Assembly: GCF_900497805.2 (NCBI RefSeq)
Contig: NW_020954581.1
Coordinates: forward strand, 8,871,790-8,935,789
Direction of reading: 5' to 3'
DNA length: 64,000 nucleotides
Source: Vombatus ursinus
Lineage: Eukaryota; Chordata; Mammalia; Diprotodontia; Vombatidae
Under the pieces are notes generated by a model. The model was given only the letters and a program-made list of their open reading frames with translations, was not told the origin of the DNA and made no database searches. Positions 22,770-33,799 of this stretch are shown here, piece after piece. The translations under genes were made by a program, and so were the position numbers. The first letter of the stretch is position 1. Each line of letters starts with the position of its first letter.

Positions 22770-22890
22770 ATCAGACAACATAATTAGCACCTGCATGTCA
22801 CTTTTTCATTTTCAAAGTACTTTAGAAATATTAATTATGTAACCTCTCTAGCACCCCACTTTACACATAGAGAAATCTAAGCAGAGGTTA
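22770..22890 (-). mobile_element. MIR3-like SINE fragment
   Basis: Antisense order: attagcacctgcatgtc, ttcaaagtactttagaaata, ccactttacacatagag. Confidence 0.5.
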
Positions 22891-23142
22891 TGTTTTTTTC
22901 AAAAGCAAAATTTAGCAATATGTCCCCAATGTCCCTGCCCCGTCCTTAGACCTGCAAATGAGCTATCCTCCTCCTTCTTACCTAAAATCATGAAAACTGA
23001 CCTGCAGATTTGTACTAGGAAAGGTGCATTAGCCCACCTGCCTGTAAGGTAATCCGGGCAAGTCCTCTGAGCGGCATAGTTCCATTGAATTTCAGAGCTG
23101 AAAAAAGCCTTGGAAATCATTTTGTCCTGGGACGATAGATTC

Positions 23143-24100
23143 AATAATAACAGCTGATATTTTTGTTTAAGTTTGTAAAACACTTTTTTGCATATTTTAT
23201 TACAATTATCCTATGAGGTAGGTGTTATTATTACCTTCTGGCAGAGAAAGACATTGAGACTGAAGGAGGTTTAGTGACTTGCCCAGACAAACACGGTTGG
23301 CAAATGCATATTCCCTGGCCTTCCTAACTCCAGGTCCCTTAATCTATCCACTGTGTTTTGGGTAAGAGACTTGTTTTGGTTCATATAGCAAGTAAATGTC
23401 AGAGATAGGTTTCAAACCCAGTTTTCTCATGACTCCAAAAATGAGCATTCTTTCTGCTATCACCTGCTATCTCTCACTTATAATTTATTTGGAGATTATA
23501 GATTCCAAGCTGGAAGGGTCTTTAAAGGCCATCTATTCTAACTCCTTTTTACAGATGAGGAAACTGAGGCTCAGGCAGGTTAAAAGATTTGCTCTTTTGT
23601 CACACATAGATTCATAAGTCCATGCCTGGAAAAGACATCAGAAGCAATCTGGTCACACCTCTTCATTTTATAGATAAGGAATCTGAGATCCATAGAGTTT
23701 AAGTGAATTGCCAAGGTCATACAGGTAGTAATCAATATATCTGGGGTTTGAATACAATCCTTGATTTAAAATCCTGCCCCATTTCCACAAGACTATCTCA
23801 GTATTCTTGATGGAGAGAGGCTATTCATACAGATTTCAACAACAATGTAATTTAGAAAGATATTAGGAATCATCCAATCCAATGCCTTCATTTAACCAAT
23901 AAGAAAACTGAGGCCCAAAGAAACGATAACTGAAAGGAACCTCAGGACTCCGCTAATCCAAACATTTTATTTCACACATAAAGAACCTAAGACTCAGGAG
24001 CACTAAGCGATTTGCCTATGTCTTGTTAGTATCACAACTGGGATTCCAACCCAGATTTCCTAAGTCAAGAACATTTTTCATTAGGCTGCATGGCCCCCTT
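23143..24100 (-). mobile_element. Array of head-to-tail MIR3/MIR-like SINE fragments
   Basis: At least four or five antisense fragments follow one another: about 23143-23365 (tatcctatgaggtaggtgt), 23370-23490 (gtttcaaacccagttttctc), 23495-23615 (ccaagctggaagggtcttta), 23620-23800 (gataaggaatctgagatcc), 23845-24100 (gaaaactgaggcccaaag, then aactgggattccaaccc). All point the same way. Confidence 0.6.
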
Positions 24101-24179
24101 TTACTTCATGAATGACAATCAGCCTCCATGCTAAAGAGAAATGAGAACCAGAGGCCTCTCTATTTTCCTTCCATGCCTT

Positions 24180-24275
24180 TCCTTCTCTGTATGACTTTTG
24201 TCTTTGTATCTCTAGCATTTAATATGTTGACAGGTGCATAGTAGGCATTGAATAAATTGATTTTAATTGAAGGAA
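24180..24275 (+). mobile_element. L2 3' tail
   Basis: Order: ttgtctttgtatctctagc, gtgcatagtaggcattgaat, aaattgattttaattg. Confidence 0.65.
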
Positions 24276-24303
24276 GTTAGGTAAAAGAATAGTATAAAGA
24301 GTA

Positions 24304-24364
24304 CTCTCCCTCCCTGCCTCCCTCTCCCCCCTCTCTCTTTCTCTCTCTCTCTCTCTCTCTTCTT
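24304..24364. repeat. (CTCC)n/(CT)n pyrimidine tract
   Basis: CTCCC-type units become pure CT. Confidence 0.95.
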
Positions 24365-24499
24365 TAGGTGACTCAAAACTAAATCTTTTCATGTGCAAGA
24401 GAAAAATAGTGTTGTAGAAGGTGAAGAGATTTTAATTTACAGGTGAAATGGGGATATTCTTATTAAGGAGAGGAAACATTTCACAGCGTCATGGCATGG

Positions 24500-24662
24500 A
24501 ATTTGTCATAGAATCACTAAGCCAGAAGAGATATTAGAAATGACTCAGCTAAGCCTTCTCATTTCATAGATGAGGAAATCAAAGCTCAAAGGGGTTAAGT
24601 GATTTGCCCAGTGTCAAGCATCTAGTTAGTGGTAGAGCCTGGATTGAGAGTTAAGAGATATG
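24500..24662 (-). mobile_element. MIR-like SINE
   Basis: Antisense order: gccagaagagatattagaaa, catagatgaggaaatcaaag, gttaagtgatttgcccag, tagagcctggattgagag. Confidence 0.7.
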
Positions 24663-24847
24663 AATCTAGGGGAAAAAAAAAACAATTAGATATTCATTGA
24701 ACTGAAGTTCATCCTCAACTTCTTACAATATTCAATTTCATTTTAGTAAAGGGCTAAAAGATTTTGTCTCAAATAAACAAGGGTTATGGAAGTGATAAAC
24801 ACTAGGCTGTTTTTAATAGAATAATTTAGTGATATCTCTCTATTGTA

Positions 24848-25648
24848 TTACCACCTCCGAGGTATAGGCCCTCACCACTTCATACCTAGACAACTATGAT
24901 GGCCTTCCAGTTGAGCTCTCTGCCTACTTCTCTTCCAATGCTCATCCATACACTACTCAGCTGCCAAAGTGATCTTAAAATGCATGTCACCACCAACCCG
25001 CTCACTGCTTAGCAAACTCCAGTGGCGCCTTATTACCTTCACGAACACATCTCATATCCTCTATTTGGCTTTTAAAGGCTTTCCTAACTTGATCTCCTCC
25101 TTCCTTTTTAGTCCTCTCCCAGCTTACTCTCCTCTGTGATCTAGCAATATTGGCCTTGTTGTTCCTTCTACATGACACTCCCAACTCTGCACCTCTTTAC
25201 TGACTTTTTCCCACATTTAGAATACTTTCCTTTCTTCCTTCTGCTTTCTGATTTCCTTGGATTGCTTCAAGAATCAGCTCAACTCCCACCTTCTGCAGGA
25301 AGCCCCTGTCTCCTGCCTATGCCCACCCCTTGACTAATTCCTTCCTTCTGAGATTATCTCACATTTACTACATCTATCTATCTATCTGTGTGTATGGTAT
25401 GTATATATGGTATATATAGTAACTATATATATGATACATATATTTCATATATGATAAATGTGAGATAATCAATATTATATACATATACACATCTTACATG
25501 TATATGTACATGTGTCATTTTCACATTTTCTCTACCCATTAGAAAATGAGTTTCTTGAGGTCAGAGACAATAGCTTCCTTTTTTTTTGCACAGAGTTTAG
25601 CACAGTGCCTCATACAAAATATTCACTAAATAAATGCTTGCTGACTGA
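24848..25648 (+). mobile_element. L2 LINE, end of ORF2 and 3' UTR
   Basis: Sense L2 landmarks: ctgccaaagtgatcttaaaa, aaactccagtggcgcctta, ggcttttaaaggctttccta, ttgcttcaagaatcagctc, ccttctgcaggaagcccc, ccattagaaaatgagtttc, gcacagtgcctcatacaaa, aataaatgcttgctgac. A TATC/TATA low-complexity run at 25373-25520 has expanded inside the 3' UTR. Confidence 0.9.
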
Positions 25649-25654
25649 TTTATA

Positions 25655-26328
25655 TATAACTTGGTGAAAATAAGATACTTGAGATTGAATTGGGATCATG
25701 TCACTACATTCCTGAAATGAAATTCTCTATGTCTACTAAAGTTCACATTTATCAATGGTATAGAAGGCTTTTATAAGATTGAGGAATCTAGTGCACAGGT
25801 TTAAAAATTATTCCCTAATACCTCCCCTGCACTGAAAAAAAACCTATTTTTTATTCCACAATGAAATTTGGATCATGCCAAGCTTTCTCAAAAAACCAAC
25901 CAGCTTGCTCTTGCCAGCTGTAGAGAACAAAGGATCACATTAGCCTGGCACACTTGCTTTCTCTCGTATCCAATATTTCCTCTTGAAAATGAGAACATGA
26001 GTTTTGGAAAATCTGTGATGTTCCTTCCCTCATCTTTCCATCTTATCAGGAGAAGACTTGGTGGTTTTGGCCTCTGTGGAAACATCGGGTAGCATCTTGT
26101 CCTGATTGCTCTGACAATTTTGACTCATGGCAATGTATTTGATAGTTGTAAGGCCATGAATGTTGGTGTTTTTCTTTTCTTTTTCCTGGTCCAAATTCCC
26201 CTTGAACAAATACATTAAGATGTTTATCACTAAGATTGACTCATTGTCTTGTGGAGCTTTCTCTTCTTTTTGAACTTTTTTTTTCAATTAACAAAAATCT
26301 TCTTTCTCAACCCCCAGCCATTGGATGG
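25655..26328. other. Unassigned sequence
   Basis: Nothing recognised; frames on both strands near 25870-26290 are short and overlapping. Confidence 0.4.
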
Positions 26329-26330
26329 AC

Positions 26331-26407
26331 AAATAAATAAATAAGTAAATAAATAAATAAATGAATGAATAAATAAATAAATAATGGATGGATGGATGAA
26401 TGAATAA
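26331..26407. repeat. (AAAT)n/(GGAT)n microsatellite
   Basis: AAAT and AATG units, then GGAT units. Confidence 0.95.
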
Positions 26408-26576
26408 AACAACCTCATAACAAATATTGATAGTAAGCAAAACAAATCCCTATACTGGCCATATCCAAAAAAAGTATGTCTCATTCCGTACCCTAAGTCC
26501 ATCACCTTAGTCAAGAGGTTGGGAGCATGATTAATCACTTATCCTCTGGAAATTGTGGTTGGTCACTGTTTTGATC

Positions 26577-26807
26577 AGGCAGCGAGGTGGCACAGTGGAG
26601 AGAGTACTGAACCTAGAGTCAGGAGGAATTGAGTTCAAATCTGGCTTCAGACACTAGCAGTGTGACCCTAAGTCACTTAGCTCTGTTTGCCTCAGTTTCC
26701 TCATCTGTAAAATGAGTTGGAGAAGGAAATGACAAACCATTCCAGGATATTCGCCAAGAAAACCTCGAATGGGAGGTCTGACACAAAGAGTCAGACATGA
26801 CTGCTAT
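26577..26807 (+). mobile_element. Mar1-type SINE with RTE tail, near full length
   Basis: Order: aggcagcgaggtggcacag, gagttcaaatctggcttc, gtttgcctcagtttcctc, gttggagaaggaaatgac, ccattccaggatattcgcc, agagtcagacatgactgc. The last steps are the Bov-B-like RTE 3' tail. This is the clearest Mar1 copy in the window. Confidence 0.9.
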
Positions 26808-26959
26808 GACAGGATTGAGAAATGCCTGCCACTCTCTGGATGGGATTCCATCATGGCTGCTGATTACAGCAGAGATCCCCCAGCTTTCTAATTGTCTGTG
26901 GATGGTGCCAACATGAAGCAGGTGATCCCTCAATAGGTTAGTTCTTTGTTTTCCCTTGG

Positions 26960-27105
26960 ACACAGTCGTTTGTATAACAGAGGCCTCCTGATGACTGAGA
27001 TCCTGGACAAATCACTGAACCTCTCAGTTTTATCATCTGTTGAATGAGGAGGCATGGACTAGTTGCCTCAGGGGTCCCTTTCAGCTCTAACTCTATGATC
27101 CTATG
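26960..27105 (+). mobile_element. MIR SINE fragment
   Basis: Order: gatcctggacaaatcactg, ctctcagttttatcatctg, gggtccctttcagctctaac. Confidence 0.65.
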
Positions 27106-27109
27106 CTTT

Positions 27110-27720
27110 TTCATTGCGGAACTGGGAGACTACAGTTCAGGAATATTGAGTTTACCATCAGACTCAGTTAACATATTAGTTAATTTTGAGGAAGTTTTTT
27201 TTTCTCTTTTAAAAGAAATCTTTGTTATGAAGCACTGGTGTAAGAGTTATATTTGGAAATTAATGTGATAAGAATGAAGAATATTAAGAAAAATAAAAGT
27301 CACTAGATGACCACTTGTGTTATATGTTGTATTGGGGAATATTGGCAAGTGTAGCTTATATTACAAAGCCACACAAGTCCCTTTCAGAATTAAAACTCTG
27401 TGATCCTAGATACTCCTAATGCACATCAGTTGTACTTTTGAAGTCCAGAACTTCATCAAAAGGGAGAACTATATGAAAAATTCAATAAAAATATTCCTTC
27501 CCTTTGAGGAAAAATTAAAACAACTTTGGATGATTGTCTAGATTTAAAACCGGTTGATTGTCTAGATTTAAGAAAGTGATGGAGAAAATATTAATGATGT
27601 AAATTAAACTTAAAGGGGTGTCATGTACATTTTTTTCAGTCAGTGAGATAGTTGTTAAGCATTTATTAGTACATCACTGAGACATTTATCCAGTACTTAA
27701 AAGTCATAAAACTATGCAAA
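27110..27720. other. Unassigned sequence
   Basis: No named element beyond a possible MIR end near 27380. A 16-bp direct repeat (tgattgtctagattta) occurs at 27531-27546 and 27555-27570. Confidence 0.4.
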
Positions 27721-28899
27721 TGAAATGAGATCCATTAAATATTGGCTGTATCTTCCTCCCATTGGGTCCTCACCAGTGATTTCCCTTTTGTTCCTCTATT
27801 ACTGACTCACCACACTTCTCATGGATATTCTAAGTCTCTTTCTCCTCCAAGGTACTACCTCCACCACACTGTGCCTTTTGTTTTTCCAACAGATGACCTC
27901 ACTTCCTATTTTACAAAGAGAATGGAGGCCATTGGTCTCTCTATAACCTTTCTGTGGCCTTATTTATCCTCTTTTCCGTTCCCTTTTTTTCTCTTTCCTC
28001 CAGTACATTGCCCCAGGAGTCATTCCCTCTGTCCTCACATATAATGTTTATCTTTCTCTTTCTACTGGATCCTGCCCCCCTCTACCACTAATAAGTTCAA
28101 ATGTCCCCATCCTATAATAATAATAATAATTATACATAATGGACAGTTAAAAATACTTGTTTAAATAATAATACATAATAGGCACTTAATGATTATTTCA
28201 ATAATAATAATTATAACTGTCCTTTGATTCTCCTACTCTCTCAAATAGGCCTACTGGCCTATAAATTCAACTCAACAGACAATGGGAAGCTAATGGAGAT
28301 TTTGACCAGAAAAATGACATGACTTTATCTATGCATGACCGATATTTATTAATCAGATTTGTGGTGGAAGGAAGAAAGAGTAAAGGCAAAAAGACATAGT
28401 AAGGCAGCATCATGTGGCGAAGAGGGATGATATGCCAGTAAGGGTATTCTTCCTCTACTTCCTTTGTCCTTCCTCTGCTCCTGGCTGACCCAACTCTATC
28501 AGGGTCATGGTTGTTCACACCACTTGGATGATCTAGAGATCATCTACTACAATCTTTCTAGTGAGATGGAGGACCACTAGCCTTGCTGTATGTTTTGACA
28601 GTACATCCTAAAGGTCCTCTGAGACTGGCCATCTTCTCTGCTTCTATGCCTTCCCAAACCACCTGAGCCTTATCACTTTACCTTCTGATACATCTTTGAG
28701 ACTTTGGGGCCTTTCTCTCCACCTTGAAGCTAATCTCTCTTATATATGTTGTCCTCCCAAATTTGAACTCCTTGAGAGCAGAGAATGTCTTGAGTTTTGT
28801 ATTCTCAAGGCTTAGAACTGTGTTTGACACATAGTAACCATTTTAATAAATCTGATTCAGTCATTCTCCCCCTTCACTACTCAACTTCTACAAAGACTA

Positions 28900-28901
28900 G
28901 T

Positions 28902-28978
<77 letters not shown>

Positions 28979-28987
28979 GCTACTACT
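28900..28987. repeat. (TAC)n/(TGC)n triplet tract
   Basis: About 12 CTA units, then about nine CTG, a CTA, four CTG and more CTA. It lies inside the L2 relic and explains the poly-leucine frame there. Confidence 0.97.
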
Positions 28988-29794
28988 TCCTCATTACCAT
29001 TCATCCTTAACCTTCATCCATACGTCTCTTGTATTCAACACTTTATAAAGTCACCCATGATCTCTTAATTGACAAACCTCTGTTCTCATCCTCCTTGACA
29101 TCTCAGCAGTATCTGACACCATTATCCACCCCCTTCTTGAAACTCATCCTTCCCTTACTTTCCTTAACACTGCTGTCTCCTGGTTCTCTCCTTTACTTCC
29201 CAGTATCTTTTACATTTTTCTCCTCATTTTTCTCCTCTCAAGACCCAAGTTTGAGTGTTCCTAAAAGAGTCTTCCCTCAGATCTCCTCTCTTCTCAATGT
29301 ACACTATCTTTCTTAGTGATCTCATTTACCTCCATATATTTAATTAGCAACTCTGTGAAAATAATTTTTGTCTTACTCTCTAGATCCAACTTCTTCCTGG
29401 AGATCTACTTATGAATCCCAATTGCCTCCTGGATTTCTCTTTTTAGTTGTCTTCCTTACTTACATCTCTATCTGAACATGCCCTAAACTGAATTCATTAC
29501 CCCCTCTCAAAAAAAAAATTCTGTCTCTCTTCCCAACCACCACTTCCAGATTAACCTTATTGAAATTGGTCTAACCTTCCTAAAGATTCCTAAAAATAAC
29601 ATGTTATTCCACTGTCCACCTCAAGAACATACTTAGTTTCCTATTTCAGAGTCTATCTACCTTAAACTTTTCTGTTTAGGTCTTTCATTGTCTGGCTCAT
29701 TCCTATTTTATTTTCACTTTCAAAATTATTCTTTCTAGTAGAATTCAGTTTTCTCATCTAAAATAAAGACTGAGGTGGGTGGGTGAAATTGGAT

Positions 29795-30005
29795 TACTGT
29801 GACAGGCAGCATAATATAATGGAAAGATCACTAGACTTAGAATGAGTGGGCATGGATTCAAACACTACCTCTGCTATTAACTATATGAAATTGGCCAAGT
29901 GAATTTTTCTTTAGAACTCAGTTTCCTCATCTGTAAATCAAGTTGACTGAAGAATCTTTAAGGTCCCTTCCAGCTCTAGTAGTCTAATGAGCTGATGAAC
30001 TGTAC
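29795..30005 (+). mobile_element. MIR SINE inserted in L2
   Basis: Order: cagcataatataatggaaag, atggattcaaacactacctc, actcagtttcctcatctg, ggtcccttccagctctagta. Confidence 0.8.
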
Positions 30006-30314
30006 TGGCTCATTCTTTGGTTCTGTGACTCTCTCTCTAATCAGGACAGTTTCCTCACCATCTCACCAGCACACCAGGTTCACTGTTGCCTAGTCACCTT
30101 TGTTCAGATTATACCCCTTGCAATCTGGAATTGGGTCCACTCTTGATTTTACCTCTGAAATGTACTCATCTTTTAGAGCCTCTCTTAAGTCTTGTATCCT
30201 TCAGGAAGAGTTTTCTGACAACCTCCTTACCTCACTGGCCTTCCCTTTTGCTGAACTTAGCATTTCTAATCTGTACACAATTTAGTTATTCATTATTATT
30301 AATTGTATTCTGCC

Positions 30315-30520
30315 TTGTAGCATAAAGCAGTAGAAAGTTACTGAAATTAGCCTCAAAAAGTCCTGGTTCCAATCCCCCCTTAGGCAACCAATAACTATAT
30401 GCCCATGACCATGGGAAAGTCATTTAGCTTCTCTGTGCCTCAGTTTACTCAACTATAACATGATAGGACTTAATGATTTTCTGATGTCCCTTATAACTCT
30501 AAATCCATTATCCTATAATT
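30315..30520 (+). mobile_element. MIR SINE inserted in L2 3' UTR
   Basis: Order: tagcataaagcagtagaaag, gtcctggttccaatcccc, tctgtgcctcagtttactc, tcccttataactctaaatcc. Confidence 0.75.
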
Positions 30521-30635
30521 TTCCCCCAATGAATTATTCTTATCTCCTCAATTAGACTGTATGCTCCCTTAGGGGACATCCTTTGTACCTAGTATGAGAT
30601 TGAGTCCTGTGGAGACATTCCTAGGACATGAAGAC

Positions 30636-30790
30636 AAAAAAAGGAACTTAGAGAAGATCTAGTCCAGGCCCCTCATTTTACAGATGAGGAATCCATGACC
30701 CAGGATGGTAAAATAACTTGCCTTAGGTCCCTCAGGTTGTAAGAAGAAAATTCAGGATTTGAATTCTCATTCTTTTACCACCAATCCATT
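30636..30790 (-). mobile_element. MIR-like SINE
   Basis: Antisense order: aacttagagaagatctagtc, cattttacagatgaggaat, ttcaggatttgaattctc. Confidence 0.7.
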
Positions 30791-31004
30791 GAATCCTGCC
30801 TGAGTTCATTATTGCCTTTGAAGATTCTTTCATACTGTATCATGTCTTCAGTTTGACAGCCTATATCACCTTGGCTTTCTTCAGCATGGCAAGCCATTCA
30901 CTGACCATAAAAGCTTCTTCCAGCATCTTTTTGGATCACACATCTATGGCCTTGCTCTAGTTCTGATCACTGTCTTTATATTGAACACTATTGGGTCATA
31001 AGCT

Positions 31005-31140
31005 TTCAGACATAGAGCTAGAAGGAATCTCAGAGATCCGAAGCCCAAAGCCTTCATTTTACAGATGAAGTAACTAAATTCCAGAGAAACTAAGTGTTTA
31101 CCCAAGATCATCCAGGGAACAATCATCAGACTAAAATCTC
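31005..31140 (-). mobile_element. MIR-like SINE
   Basis: Antisense order: catagagctagaaggaatc, ttcattttacagatgaag, agactaaaatctccagagc. Confidence 0.65.
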
Positions 31141-31145
31141 CAGAG

Positions 31146-31325
31146 CAGAAATTCTTGACTTTTTTTAATGTCATACATAGACCCTTTTGTCATTCTGATG
31201 AAGTCTCCTAAACACATAAAAATAAAATACATAAAATTACAAGCCACCTTATCATATTGAAATATATTTATCAAATACATTTTGGAAAACAAAAAATGTT
31301 CACAGATCCTAGGTTAGGTTCACCC
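31146..31325 (-). mobile_element. hAT-type DNA transposon, second copy of the 18993 family
   Basis: Order: cagaaattcttgactttttt, agacccttttgtcattctg, aataaaatacataaaatta, and the far end cacagatcctaggttagg. It reads as the reverse complement of the copy at 18993-19150. Confidence 0.7.
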
Positions 31326-31346
31326 GATCTAGAAGATCATATTATA

Positions 31347-31371
31347 TGTGTGTGTGTGTGTGTGTGTGTGT
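31347..31371. repeat. (TG)n microsatellite
   Basis: About 12 TG units. Confidence 0.97.
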
Positions 31372-31579
31372 AGTTTTGGTCTTTCTTTTCTTATTTATTT
31401 ACTTAGTCATTTACCTGTTTTGTTTTGTTTTTTAAGACATGATATCTTCTCACATACTAACTTTAGCTCTTCCCCAGCTCCCACAAACTTTAGCTTGAGG
31501 AATCAACTTTCAAAATGGGAAACTTCACCTTTCCATGATGAATAAATATTTCAATCATCTTTAATTTAATAAAAGATAA

Positions 31580-31865
31580 GAGACAGTGGGTAGTGGAGAG
31601 ATAATTGGCCTCAAAGTCAGAAACACTTGGTTTCTGACTCCTGCTTTCAATCCACATATATTTTCTCACGCATATTGGCTTTGTGAGACGAGGAGAGTTG
31701 TTTAACCTCTCATTGCCCTAAACAACTTTCTATATGAATATGTACTTCAGAGAAATATATATGAATATGATAATGATTTATAATGGTAGCTGGAGTTTTC
31801 TCACCCAGGAAGTCCCAATATCACCAGAATCATAGGTCCAATCCCTATCCCTTAGCTCTTAATAG
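31580..31865 (+). mobile_element. tRNA-type SINE of the 261-458 subfamily
   Basis: Head gtgggtagtggagagataat; body ctaaacaactttctatatg and acttcagagaaatatata; end ataggtccaatccctatccc. AT-rich expansion in the middle. Confidence 0.6.
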
Positions 31866-31869
31866 TTCC

Positions 31870-33320
31870 AACCTTTATTCCTAAATAGTACCTACAATGT
31901 CCTTTCTCTTCCTCTGAACATTCTTCCCATCAGGGTGGCTCTACTCATTCATGAGCTCCATTAGAGCTGCTGAACAGAACCCTTCTTCATTCTGCATTAA
32001 CCCTCTTTCACTTCCAACTTGCAGAGGTGAGTTTTTAATAAAAATGTCCAATATCCATCAACTCCCCACCTGCCTTTGGTGGTTTTGGTCTTAGAATGTA
32101 ACTCAAACATGTTTGCCATCTCCAAGTTCCAGTTTATCAATTCTTGCTGCTAGGAACTTACTGGGAATTTGAGTTACTTTAAAAGTTATACAAACTGGGT
32201 GTTAATTTTCAACAATGAACTCAGATCAGAAAGAGCCACTGAAGCTCCTTCCCCTGAGCTTTCATTTATAAGGAGATCTACAGCAGGCTTGTTGATAAAT
32301 AACACTGGGGCTCAAGTCAGCTTCCTCCCCCAAAATAATCTACAGTATGACAAAATGAAGGCTACTGAGTCATTGAGACATTAAATATGAAAGACCTTTA
32401 CAGAATTCAGGAGAGCAGATTTATTAGCCAGACCCATCTTTATGGTAAATGATGCATAAATGATGGTGAAGGTATATAAAGGGAATCATAGGAAGACCTG
32501 CACACAATGAATAAATTGGTAGGGAACCAGTTTTGCTTAGGGTGAGCAACTCTGCTGACTTGTTTAGAACACATCATTCAGTGATGGATGTAAAACAGCA
32601 AGATTTTTTAATACCAGGGTTTCAAGGGATGAGTTCAGACTGAGGAAGTATCATGTTTTAAAAGTTCAAGAGCCATAACTTCCAAGAAAAAACAACAGTA
32701 AGGCTAGTGTGTTTATTAATAAAAGAGGTCAGTGGCACTCTGGAATGCCAAAGACCCCTCATGGTGGTGGGCTCACAGTTTATATGCTCTTGGAAGAGTG
32801 GGTGTTCTTGAGGGTGACAATCAATTCTGATTGGTTAACAATTAATGAGAGTGAGTACTATGATGAGAAGTGGGTTATATTCCAATGAGCATCTTGAGAT
32901 ATGTGACTTGCCTCACCCAAATCTTAGTCAAGGAGACATCAATTTCCATATTGCCAGCATGACGAAAGGGAAAATCCATATTTTCCCAGACCTGAGTAAA
33001 CACAATGAACAAGAATCCTCCTATTAGCCCAATTTAGAATGTCTTTTACTGTGTGATTAGATCTTAGTCTGGGTAAGTTTTGCCTAAGGTGTTGATTTCT
33101 AGATGAGGAAGTAAAAAAAGGGAAAAACCTTGGTCCTGAATCAATAATTAGTTATTAATACAACAAAGAAATAGTCATTTCTCTCAGAAGGAAGAGATTC
33201 CTTATCACATAACCTTGACTTCATTCTTTTCTAACAAAGGAGGAGAAGAAAATAAAGCATCTAGAGAGGGCATCCAATCAATCAACCAAAAGCATTCAGT
33301 CTGCACCAGTATATACCACT
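31870..33320. other. Unassigned sequence
   Basis: No repeat named. Contains scattered short frames and no supported exon. Confidence 0.4.
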
Positions 33321-33324
33321 CAGT

Positions 33325-33550
33325 ATGTACTACTCAGGCAGCATGGCATAGTAACAGAAGTGATCTTGAAGCCAGTAAGATCCGAGTTGAAGACCTACCT
33401 CTCACACATACTGGCTATTTGACCCTGGGAAAGTCACAAGCTCTAGATATACTAAACAACTCTCTAACTATACGTGGCAGGGAAGGCACCGACATATGAA
33501 TTGGTAGAAGTAGTTTCCTCACCTAGAAGATCCACGTATGAAAAGAATAA
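33325..33550 (+). mobile_element. tRNA-type SINE of the 261-458 subfamily
   Basis: Head caggcagcatggcatagta, gagttgaagacctacctc, tttgaccctgggaaagtc; body actaaacaactctctaac, ggaaggcaccgacatatg, gtagtttcctcacctagaag. Confidence 0.65.
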
Positions 33551-33554
33551 AAGT

Positions 33555-33795
33555 TCCAGTCCCTATTCCTTTCCCACTATGTGCCAGACACTTGAGAGAT
33601 AGACTAAAGTGAGACAGTTCCTGCCTTCAAAGAGTTTATATCCACTGGAGGGATATAACATGTTGAAAAGTAAATATATGTGGGTATGTATAAGATAAAT
33701 GCAGAATGATATGGGGGTCACTAAAAACTGTGAGAATCAGGGAACAAGACCCCTGAAAGGCTTGGCATTTCAACTGAGCCTTGAAAGGAGCCAGA
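33555..33795 (-). mobile_element. L2-tail-headed dispersed repeat
   Basis: Antisense L2-tail order (cactatgtgccagacacttg, gttcctgccttcaaagag) continuing through gcatttcaactgagccttg. Confidence 0.6.
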
Positions 33796-33799
33796 GGTT

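Larger units (their letters stand above)
27725..30615 (+). mobile_element. Long decayed L2 LINE with ORF2 sequence, several insertions
   Basis: Reading fragments match L2-type ORF2: DDLTSYFTKRMEAI near 27895, VTHDLLIDKP near 29050 and, in another frame, LDISAVSDTIIHPLLET near 29095, the region around the first catalytic motifs of the reverse transcriptase (usual AFDT/DH positions changed here). AVSWFSPLL and NMPKTEFI-like words follow. The 3' UTR continues at 30005-30320 (cttcaggaagagttttctg) and 30520-30615 (caattagactgtatgctccc). It is broken by frameshifts, a triplet repeat (28900-28987), unassigned inserts (about 28100-28590) and two MIR SINEs. No functional product. Confidence 0.8.

Noticed and set aside
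28797-29048. Frame with a long poly-leucine run, resembling a signal or membrane segment
   Set aside because: The leucines are the CTA/CTG triplet tract inside an L2 relic.
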